This document shows positions 34,178 to 41,121 of a DNA stretch of 47,807 nt, piece by piece. Below the pieces are notes generated by a model. That model was not told where the DNA came from. It saw only the letters and a list, made by a program, of their open reading frames with translations, and did not search any database. The stretch spans positions 4 to 47,810 of the forward strand of contig NZ_RAUX01000050.1 in NCBI RefSeq assembly GCF_013464485.1, written 5' to 3'. The translations under genes and the position numbers were made by a program. Every line of letters begins with the position of its first letter. Within the stretch, counting starts at the first letter, position 1. The DNA comes from Stenotrophomonas maltophilia (GTDB taxonomy: Bacteria > Pseudomonadota > Gammaproteobacteria > Xanthomonadales > Xanthomonadaceae).

Positions 34178-35179
34178 ATGCCCCCTGCCATGTCTGAACA
34201 ACCCTCTGAATCGGCCCGCCAGGCCATCGTCCCCGACACCGCTGCCGGCCGCCGTTTCGACGCCGTCGTGGCCGAACTGTTCCCCGAATACTCGCGGTCG
34301 CGCCTGACCGAGTGGATCAAGGCTGGTGAGGTCCTGCTGGACGGCGCCCAGGTGCGCCCGCGCGATCCGCTGCGCGGCGGCGAGGTGGTGACCCTCAATG
34401 TGGTGCTCGAAACCCAGACCGAGGCCCAGCCGGAGGACATCCCGCTGGATGTGCTGTTCGAGGACGAGCACCTGCTGGTGATCAACAAGCCGGTCGGCCT
34501 GGTGGTGCACCCGGGTGCGGGCAACCACAGCGGCACCCTGGTCAACGCCCTGCTGTTCCGCGACCCGTCGGTGGCGGTGCTGCCGCGCGCCGGCATCGTG
34601 CACCGCCTGGACAAGGACACCAGCGGCGTGATGGTGGTGGCCAGGACGCTGGAGGCACAGACCGCGCTGGTCGAGCAGCTGGCCGCACGCGACGTGCATC
34701 GCCAGTACCTGGCGATCGTGATGGGTGCGCTGGTGGCCGGTGGTACCGCCGATGCCCCGATCGATCGCCACCCGCGCGATCGCCTGAAGATGGCGGTACG
34801 CGAAGACGGCAAGGAAGCGATCACGCATTACCGCCTGCGCGAGCGCTTCCGTGCGCACACCGCGCTCGAGTGCCGACTGGAAACCGGGCGTACCCACCAG
34901 ATCCGTGTGCACATGGCGCACGTGCGCCATCCGATCATCGGTGACCCGCTGTACGGCGGTGCGCTGAAGCTGCCCAAGGGTGCCAGCGATGAGCTGGTGG
35001 CCGCGCTGCGTGGCTTCAAGCGCCAGGCTCTGCATGCCGAGACCCTGGAGTTCACGCACCCGATCACCGGTGAGCCGGTGCGCAACACTGCGCCGGTGCC
35101 GGACGACATGCTGCACCTGATGAAGGTGCTGCGCGAAGACAGCGAAGCCTTCGCCGCGCGCGAGCGGGACCGCTGGTGA
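34178..35179 (+). CDS. rluD: 23S rRNA pseudouridine synthase RluD
   Basis: A 333-residue enzyme that makes pseudouridines 1911, 1915 and 1917 in helix 69 of 23S rRNA. N-terminal S4 RNA-binding domain (about 20-80), then the catalytic domain with [17 protein letters not shown] (catalytic Asp in HRLDKDTSG, near 145) and RTHQIRVH near 236. A second in-frame ATG at 34190 is an alternative start. Its stop overlaps the pgeF start (TGATG), so they are coupled. Confidence 0.96.
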   Translation: MPPAMSEQPSESARQAIVPDTAAGRRFDAVVAELFPEYSRSRLTEWIKAGEVLLDGAQVRPRDPLRGGEVVTLNVVLETQTEAQPEDIPLDVLFEDEHLLVINKPVGLVVHPGAGNHSGTLVNALLFRDPSVAVLPRAGIVHRLDKDTSGVMVVARTLEAQTALVEQLAARDVHRQYLAIVMGALVAGGTADAPIDRHPRDRLKMAVREDGKEAITHYRLRERFRAHTALECRLETGRTHQIRVHMAHVRHPIIGDPLYGGALKLPKGASDELVAALRGFKRQALHAETLEFTHPITGEPVRNTAPVPDDMLHLMKVLREDSEAFAARERDRW

Positions 35180-35949
35180 TGGCCGCCGCGCTGCCGTTGC
35201 TGCAGGCCGACTGGCCGGCGCCTCCGGGCGTCCGCGCGGTGACCACGCGCCGGCACGGTGCGGGCATCTCGCCGGCACCGTTCGCGCAGTTCAACCTGGG
35301 CAACCGGCACGCGGCCGAGGGTGACACTCCGGCCAACGTCGAGTACAACCGCCAGCTGCTTCAGCAGGGGCTGGCGCTGCCGTCGGCACCGCACTGGCTG
35401 CGCCAGGTGCACAGCAGCACCGTGCTGCGCTTCAGCGCGCCGCCCGTGCCCGGCGCCAGCGAACCGGTGGCCGACGCCGCGGTGACCTCGGTGCCGGGCG
35501 TGGTGCTGGCGATCCTGACCGCCGACTGCCTGCCGGTGGTGTTCGCCGCCGCTGATGGCAGTGAGGTGGGCGCGGCGCATGCCGGCTGGCGTGGCCTGGC
35601 CGACGGCATGCTGGAGGCCACCGTGGCCGCCATGCAGACGCCGCCAGCGCAGCTGCGCGCGTGGCTGGGACCGGCCGCCGGGCCGGCCGACTACGAGATC
35701 GGCGAGGAGGTCTATCACGCGTTCGTTGGCCATGATCCAGCCGCCGAGGTGGCGTTCGTGGCCACCCGCGCAGGCCACTGGAAGGTGGACCTGTTCGCAT
35801 TGGCCCGCCAGCGCCTGCAGGCGGCGGGCATGGATCCGGCTCAGGTATACGGCGGCACGGTCTCGACCATGGCCGATCCGGACCTGTACTCCCACCGGCG
35901 CGACCGCCGCACCGGACGTATGGCGACGCTGGCCTGGATCGCACCCTGA
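35179..35949 (+). CDS. pgeF: Peptidoglycan editing factor PgeF (YfiH family)
   Basis: A 256-residue protein of the multicopper-polyphenol-oxidase-like (Cu-oxidase_4) family; the E. coli homologue clears wrongly incorporated L-Ser from UDP-MurNAc peptide. Metal ligands lie in LRQVHSS (His), TADCLPVVF (Cys) and AAHAGWRGLADGML (His). One-base overlap with rluD (TGATG) indicates coupling; the rluD-pgeF pair is very widely conserved. A GTG one codon earlier is also possible. Confidence 0.93.
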   Translation: MAAALPLLQADWPAPPGVRAVTTRRHGAGISPAPFAQFNLGNRHAAEGDTPANVEYNRQLLQQGLALPSAPHWLRQVHSSTVLRFSAPPVPGASEPVADAAVTSVPGVVLAILTADCLPVVFAAADGSEVGAAHAGWRGLADGMLEATVAAMQTPPAQLRAWLGPAAGPADYEIGEEVYHAFVGHDPAAEVAFVATRAGHWKVDLFALARQRLQAAGMDPAQVYGGTVSTMADPDLYSHRRDRRTGRMATLAWIAP

Positions 35950-35969
35950 GTACGCCCCTGTTCGCACGG

Positions 35970-36476
35970 ATGCTGGGGCCGGCCTTTGCCACCCTGGCAC
36001 CGCCGGTGCAGGCGCTGCATGCCGCGCCGTTGCCCTGCCGTTATGCAGGGCAGGCGCGCATCGTGACAGGGCGGCACTGGCTGGTGCCGCTGCTGGCTGC
36101 GTTGGCGCGGTTGCCAAAGGACGGAGACGCGCTGCCGACCGAAGTGGCGTTCAGAGCACACGGGCAGGGCGAACGATGGGCGCGACGCTTCGGACGTTGG
36201 CCGATGGTGTCGCGGCTGTGGGCGCACGAGGGATACCTGCGCGAGCAGCTGGGTGCGGTGCGCTTCGAATTCGACCTGCAGGCCCGCAAGGGTGGCATCG
36301 ACTGGTCGGTGCGCCGGGTCTGGGCGTTGGGACTGCTGCCGCTACCGGTGCGCTGGTTTGGTGGCGTGCGCTGCCGTGAAGCCTGGCAGGGTGCGCGTTA
36401 CACTTTCCTGGTCGATGTGACCTTGCCCTGGGTGGGAGCGCTGATCCGCTATGAAGGCTGGCTCGAACCGCAGTGA
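35970..36476 (+). CDS. DUF4166 domain protein
   Basis: A 168-residue protein of the DUF4166 type, typified by an LH...P-x-GxARIVTGR start and a long beta-rich body (RRFGRWPMVSRLWAHEGYLRE, LDLQARKGGIDW-like). Function is unknown. The reading frame is open for 8 further codons (STPLFARMLGP-like with CTG as the only upstream start), so the true N-terminus may be slightly longer. It overlaps the DCC gene by 26 bases, and DUF4166 and DCC proteins are often neighbours, suggesting they work together. Confidence 0.8.
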   Translation: MLGPAFATLAPPVQALHAAPLPCRYAGQARIVTGRHWLVPLLAALARLPKDGDALPTEVAFRAHGQGERWARRFGRWPMVSRLWAHEGYLREQLGAVRFEFDLQARKGGIDWSVRRVWALGLLPLPVRWFGGVRCREAWQGARYTFLVDVTLPWVGALIRYEGWLEPQ

Positions 36477-36888
36477 AGCGGCTGCCGATGGCGGCAGCGC
36501 GGTGATCGTGTTCGACGGCGTCTGCGCGCTGTGCAACCGATGGGTGCGATTTCTGCTGCGTTTCGACCGCAAGGGGCGCTACCACTTCGCCGCGATGCAG
36601 GGCGCGCAGGGCAGCGCACTGCTGCGCACGCACGGGCTGGATCCGCAGGACCCGGCCTCGTTCCTGCTGCTGGACGCACAGGGCGCGTGGACCGATACCG
36701 ATGCGATCCTGCGCGTGCTGGTGGGGCTGGGCGGTGCCTGGCGTTTTAGCGGCGTGCTGCGCCTGCTGCCACGCACCTGGCGTGATGCGGCGTATCGCGT
36801 GTTGGCGCGCAACCGCTACCGCTGGTTTGGCAGGCATGATGCGTGCCACCTGCCGGCGCCGGAATACCTCGCGCGGTTCCTGGATTGA
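36451..36888 (+). CDS. DCC family thiol-disulfide oxidoreductase-like protein
   Basis: A 145-residue protein of the DCC family, with the diagnostic D-G-V-C-x2-C (DGVCALCN, near 22-29) at the N-terminus of a thioredoxin-like fold. It is predicted to be redox-active, but the partner is unknown. It starts inside the DUF4166 gene, so the two are co-translated. It ends two bases before a 68-bp perfect palindrome. Confidence 0.88.
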   Translation: MKAGSNRSEAAADGGSAVIVFDGVCALCNRWVRFLLRFDRKGRYHFAAMQGAQGSALLRTHGLDPQDPASFLLLDAQGAWTDTDAILRVLVGLGGAWRFSGVLRLLPRTWRDAAYRVLARNRYRWFGRHDACHLPAPEYLARFLD

Positions 36889-36889
36889 A

Positions 36890-36957
36890 GAAAAAGGGGA
36901 CGGAGGGGATTAAGTCGTTTATGCATAAACGACTTAATCCCCTCCGTCCCCTTTTTC
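36890..36957. repeat. 68-bp perfect loopless palindrome (candidate mobile repeat / bidirectional terminator)
   Basis: Both 34-base arms match perfectly around a central ATGCAT (axis between 36923 and 36924). Each arm reads, from outside in, GAAAAAGGGGACGGAGGGG then ATTAAGTCGTTTATG. It starts just after the DCC stop and ends 2 bases before the otsA stop, between convergent genes. With A5/T5 at the outer ends it could terminate both transcripts. The arm core resembles repeats scattered through xanthomonad genomes, from memory only. Confidence 0.9.
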
Positions 36958-36959
36958 CC

Positions 36960-38324
36960 TCAACCTTCCAGCGCGTCCAGATAGCTGCGTCGCCAGTGGT
37001 TGATGTCGTAGGTGCGCAGGTGCTCCATCATCGCGTGCCAGCGCTCCTTGCGCCTGCGCAGCGACATCGTCGCTGCCGTGGCGATGGCATCAGCCACACC
37101 GTCCAGATCGTGCGGGTTCACCAGCAACGCCTGTTTCAGTTCGTCGGCGGCGCCGGCCAGCAGCGACAGGACCAGCACCCCGGGATCGTCCGGATCCTGC
37201 GACGCCACGTACTCCTTGGCCACCAGGTTCATGCCATCGCGCAGCGGCGTGACCAGGCCTACTGCCGCCGCCCGGTAGAAGCCGGTCAGCGTGGCATGGG
37301 TGAAGTTCTGGTTGACGTAACGCAGCGGCGTCCAATCCGGCTCGGCATGGCCACCGTTGATGTGGCCGGCGATCTGCTCCAGCTGGCTGCGCAGTTGACG
37401 GTACTCGGTGACATCACCGCGTGAGACCGGGGCGATCTGCAGGTAGGTCAGCGAACCGCGCTGATCCGGATGGCGCTCCAGGTAGCGCTCGAAGCCGAGG
37501 AAACGTTCGGGCAGGCCCTTGGAATAGTCCAGGCGGTCGACGCCGATCGCCAGTTGGCGGTCACGCAGGCTGGCGCGCAGGTTCTTCACCGCCGCCTTGG
37601 CCGCGGCGGTACCTGCCTGTCGCGCGATCAGCTCGGTGTCAATGCCGATCGGGAAGGCGGCCGCACGGAAGCGGCGCCCACCAGGCGCTTCCAGTTCGCC
37701 GTTGTCGAGCACGCGGCCGCCGCCGAACAGGCGCAGGTAAGTCTGGAAGCGATCGGCATCGCGCTGGGTCTGGAAGCCGACCAGATCGTAGGCGTACAGC
37801 GCGGAGAACAGCCGCAGGTGATCGGGCATGGCCTGCAGCAGGTCGGCCGAGGGCATCGGGATGTGCAGGAAGAAGCCGATGCGGCAGCCGATGCCGCGCT
37901 CGCGCAGCAGCGCGCCGAGCGGGATCAGGTGGTAGTCGTGGATCCAGACGATGTCGTCTTCGCGCAGCAACGGTGCGAGCTTGTCGGCGAACAGCGCGTT
38001 GACCTTGTGGTAGGTCTCGCGGGTACCACGGTCGTAGTCGACCAGGTCGAGGCGGAAGTGCAGCAGCGGCCACAGGGTGCGGTTGGCGAAGCCGTTGTAA
38101 TAGCCATCCACCTCGCGCTTGCTCAGGTCCAGGGTGACGAATTCGATGTCGCCGTCCTTCTGCGTGTGCAGCGTGCCACTGCCATCTCGCACGCTCTTGC
38201 CGCTCCAGCCGAACCACATGCCGCCACGTTCCTTCAGCGCGGCCAGCAGGCCGACCGCCAGGCCGCCGGCACGGTTCTCGCCCGGCACGGCCACACGGTT
38301 TGAAACCACAACCAGACGGCTCAC
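36960..38324 (-). CDS. otsA: Trehalose-6-phosphate synthase OtsA
   Basis: A 454-residue GT20 glycosyltransferase that makes trehalose-6-phosphate from UDP-glucose and glucose-6-phosphate. Seen: N-terminal SRLVVVSNRVAVP, GGLAVGLLAAL, the acceptor-site WIHDYHLIPLG near 127-137, GVDRLDYSKGLPER near 258-271 and the donor-site DGMNLVAKEYVASQ near 358-371. Normal length. Its start overlaps the GH15 gene stop by 4 bases (ATGA). It is the last gene of the trehalose operon. Confidence 0.97.
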   Translation of the reverse strand: MSRLVVVSNRVAVPGENRAGGLAVGLLAALKERGGMWFGWSGKSVRDGSGTLHTQKDGDIEFVTLDLSKREVDGYYNGFANRTLWPLLHFRLDLVDYDRGTRETYHKVNALFADKLAPLLREDDIVWIHDYHLIPLGALLRERGIGCRIGFFLHIPMPSADLLQAMPDHLRLFSALYAYDLVGFQTQRDADRFQTYLRLFGGGRVLDNGELEAPGGRRFRAAAFPIGIDTELIARQAGTAAAKAAVKNLRASLRDRQLAIGVDRLDYSKGLPERFLGFERYLERHPDQRGSLTYLQIAPVSRGDVTEYRQLRSQLEQIAGHINGGHAEPDWTPLRYVNQNFTHATLTGFYRAAAVGLVTPLRDGMNLVAKEYVASQDPDDPGVLVLSLLAGAADELKQALLVNPHDLDGVADAIATAATMSLRRRKERWHAMMEHLRTYDINHWRRSYLDALEG

Positions 38325-40102
38325 GACGCCTCCTGCCAGGACCGCGACAGCCGCATCGCGGCGGTGATCAGGCCGACGTGCGAATAGGTCTGCGGAAAAT
38401 TGCCCCAGGCCTCGCCGCTGTCGAAGGCCAGATCCTCCGACAGCAAGCCCAGGTGGTTGCGCTGCTTCAGCAGCGTCTCGAACATCTCGCGTGCCTCGTC
38501 CAGTCGCCCGATCGCGGCCAGTGCGTCGATGTACCAGAACGTGCAGATCGTGAAGCTGGTTTCCGGCTCGCCGAAGTCATCCGGCGCCACATAGCGGTAC
38601 AGCGAATTGCCATGCTTGAGGTCGCGGCCGATGGCTTCAACGGTCGCGATGAAACGGGCGTCCATCGCATCGATGAAGCCGATGTCGGCCAGCAGCAGCA
38701 ACGAGGCGTCCAGGCGATGGCCGCCGAAGGTATCGGTGAAGTGACCAAGTTCCTCGCTCCAGGACTCGGCCATGATGCGCGCGTGGATGGTGTCCGCACG
38801 CTCTCGCCAGTAACGTGCGCGGTCGTCGCGCTTCAGGCGCACGGCGATCTTGCACAGGCGGTCGCAGGCGGCCCAGCACATCGCGCTGGTGTAGGTGTGC
38901 ACCTCGGTACGGCCGCGGAACTCCCACAGGCCTGCATCGGGTACGTCGTGCAGGGCGAATGCCTGCTCGCCGAGGGGTTCCAGGCGGGAAAAGGTGTGTG
39001 CATCACCCGGGTCCTGCAGGCGGCGGTCGAAGAACAGCTGGGTGGAGGCCAACACCACGCTGCCGTACACATCGTGCTGGCGCTGCACCCAGGCCAGGTT
39101 GCCGCGGCGCACCGGGCCCATGCCACGGTAGCCGGACAGGCTGGGCACTTCGTCCTCGTCCAGCTTGGCTTCGAAGCCGATGCCGTACAGCGGCTGCAGG
39201 GTGCCGTCGGTGGTGGCCAGGTTGAAGATGTAGCCGAGGAACTGTTCCATCGTGCGCGTGGCGCCAAGACGATTCAGTGCGCGCACCACGAAGGCGGCAT
39301 CGCGCAGCCAGCAGTAGCGGTAATCCCAGTTGCGCACGCTGCCGGGCGCTTCCGGAATGGAGGTGGTCATCGCCGCGATGATCGCGCCGCTGTCCTCGTA
39401 CTGGCACAGCTTCAGCGTGATTGCGCTGCGGATCACCGCGTCCTGCCATTCCAGCGGAATGGACAGGTAGCGCACCCATTCGCGCCAGTAGTCGCGGGTG
39501 CGCTGGAAGGCTTCCTGCACATAGCCGCTGATCGAGCGGTTCAGCGATTCATCCACGCCCAGGATCAGGTGGATCGGGTGGTTGAGCACGAACGGCAGGC
39601 CGTCACGCACGAACCGTACCGGCACGTCGGTGGTCAGCCGCAGCACGTGTTCGGGCAGCACCCAGCGCACATGGTTGCTGCCCCAGGTCGACTCGGGCAC
39701 GCGCGCGCCCCAGTCCGCCAGCGGCCGCGCGCGCACGGTGATGCGTGGGCTGCCGGCCAAGGGACGCACTTGGCGGATCAGGCTGACCGGCCGATAGAAG
39801 CGGTCGTTCTGGCGCCAGCGCGGGGCGAAATCGAGGATTTCCAGTGCGCCGCCGTGCGTGTCACGCAGCACGGTGCGCAGGATCGCGGTATTGGTGAGGT
39901 ACTCCTGCTCGCTGTCGGCGAAGTCCTCCAGCTCGATGGCGAAGTCACCACCGGCCTGCTGGTTGGGACCCAGCAGGGCGCAGAAGGTAGGGTCGCCGTC
40001 GAAGGTGGGCAGGCAGCTCCAGACAACGCGGGCATGTTTGTCGACCAGGGCGCCGAAGCTGCCGTTGCCGACCACGCCCAGATCAAGATCGGGTTGGGTC
40101 AT
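38321..40102 (-). CDS. Glycoside hydrolase family 15 protein in the trehalose operon
   Basis: A 593-residue GH15 (glucoamylase/trehalase-like) enzyme: N-terminal beta-sandwich (about 1-240), then an (alpha/alpha)6 barrel (about 260-593). Typical segments are SIPEAPGSVRNWDYRYCWLRDAAF near 277-300 and GYRGMGPVRRGN near 355. Such proteins between otsB and otsA occur in many bacteria. Relatives hydrolyse trehalose or maltodextrins; this one probably acts on trehalose or its precursors. TTG 40147 and ATG 40114 are alternative starts; 40102 gives the family N-terminus (LDLGVVGNGSFGALV). Confidence 0.9.
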   Translation of the reverse strand: MTQPDLDLGVVGNGSFGALVDKHARVVWSCLPTFDGDPTFCALLGPNQQAGGDFAIELEDFADSEQEYLTNTAILRTVLRDTHGGALEILDFAPRWRQNDRFYRPVSLIRQVRPLAGSPRITVRARPLADWGARVPESTWGSNHVRWVLPEHVLRLTTDVPVRFVRDGLPFVLNHPIHLILGVDESLNRSISGYVQEAFQRTRDYWREWVRYLSIPLEWQDAVIRSAITLKLCQYEDSGAIIAAMTTSIPEAPGSVRNWDYRYCWLRDAAFVVRALNRLGATRTMEQFLGYIFNLATTDGTLQPLYGIGFEAKLDEDEVPSLSGYRGMGPVRRGNLAWVQRQHDVYGSVVLASTQLFFDRRLQDPGDAHTFSRLEPLGEQAFALHDVPDAGLWEFRGRTEVHTYTSAMCWAACDRLCKIAVRLKRDDRARYWRERADTIHARIMAESWSEELGHFTDTFGGHRLDASLLLLADIGFIDAMDARFIATVEAIGRDLKHGNSLYRYVAPDDFGEPETSFTICTFWYIDALAAIGRLDEAREMFETLLKQRNHLGLLSEDLAFDSGEAWGNFPQTYSHVGLITAAMRLSRSWQEAS

Positions 40103-40143
40103 CACGCGGTACATCTCGGTTGCGGCCGTGGGGGTTGGCCGGG

Positions 40144-40902
40144 TCAATAGGCATTCTCACGCAGCCAGGCGTGCACGCTGCGTATGTCGGGCAGTGCGAA
40201 CACAGCCGCGCTGGGTTCACGTTCACCCACCAGCACGCTCCAGCCATGCTGGCCGTTGGCAGCATCGAAGCCGAATTCATCGGTGAGGTCATCGCCCATG
40301 AACACGGGCAGGCGACCGCGGAACGGCAGGTACTGCATCATCCGTCGTACCGCGCGGCCCTTGTCTGTGCCGACGGGCACGAACTCGACCACGTGGTCAC
40401 CGGGCTGCAGGCGATAGCGGGTGCGGCCGCGCACGTGGCGGTCGGCGAATGCGCGGACATCGCTGGCGGCGTGCGGCGCACCGCGCCAATGCAGGGCCAG
40501 GCCGACGCCCTTGTCCTCGACCAGCACGCCGGGATGGCCATGGGCGAAACGCATCGCCTGCTGGTGCAGCGCGTGCAGCCATTCGGCAGTGTCATCGTCA
40601 TGCTCGTCGCGCAGGACGCGGCCATCCTGGCCACGCAGTTCGTGGCCGTGCAGGCCGGCGGCGGGCAGCTGCAGCGGGGCGAACAGCTGGTCCAGCTGTT
40701 CAAGCGGGCGACCACTGACCAGTGCCACGGCACCTTCCAGGCGGTCGCTGATGCGGCCGATGGCTTCACGCACATCCGGCAGCAGCTGCACGGCATCCGG
40801 GCGCGCAGCGAATTCGATCAGGGTGCCATCGACATCGAGGAACAACGCACAGGCGTCATCCAGCAAGGGCGGTGGCGGACGCAGGGGGAGCGGTTCAGCC
40901 AT
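40144..40902 (-). CDS. otsB: Trehalose-6-phosphate phosphatase OtsB
   Basis: A 252-residue HAD phosphatase that removes phosphate from trehalose-6-phosphate. Nucleophile motif FLDVDGTLIEF near 21-31, KGRAVRRMM near 180, and the Mg-binding GDDLTDEFGFDAAN near 200-213. It precedes GH15 and otsA on one transcript. An in-frame extension of 19 codons upstream is unlikely. Confidence 0.95.
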   Translation of the reverse strand: MAEPLPLRPPPPLLDDACALFLDVDGTLIEFAARPDAVQLLPDVREAIGRISDRLEGAVALVSGRPLEQLDQLFAPLQLPAAGLHGHELRGQDGRVLRDEHDDDTAEWLHALHQQAMRFAHGHPGVLVEDKGVGLALHWRGAPHAASDVRAFADRHVRGRTRYRLQPGDHVVEFVPVGTDKGRAVRRMMQYLPFRGRLPVFMGDDLTDEFGFDAANGQHGWSVLVGEREPSAAVFALPDIRSVHAWLRENAY

Positions 40903-40989
40903 GTCCCCACCTTGCCAGCGTGGGCGTGTAGGGCAGGTCGAGGCAGGGCGACAGTTCACTGACCTGCCGGCCCTGAACCCGACGGCGGG

Positions 40990-41106
40990 GTAGAGTCGAC
41001 TGGGTAGAGTCGACTGTTAGTCGACTGCTCTTCGCGCAGATCGCGAAAATCCCGCGCTGCGCGCGATAGTCGACTAACAGTCGACTCTACCCCGCCGGCT
41101 CTACCG
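40990..41106. repeat. Large inverted SMAG dimer between otsB and the TonB receptor
   Basis: Two 25-base arms (41002-41026 and 41069-41093) are perfect inverted copies. Each arm contains a GTAG head and its own GTCGACT/AGTCGAC hairpin. A further GTAGAGTCGACTG lies at 40991-41003. The 42-base interior has ATCGCG...CGCGAT. This unit type recurs at 29858-29886. Confidence 0.85.
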
Positions 41107-41121
41107 GGTCGATTCTGCGAA

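Noticed and set aside
1589-41106. CRISPR array from the many regular palindromes
   Set aside because: The units are single or paired, spaced by kilobases, with no unique-spacer pattern and no cas genes; they fit SMAG/REP repeats.
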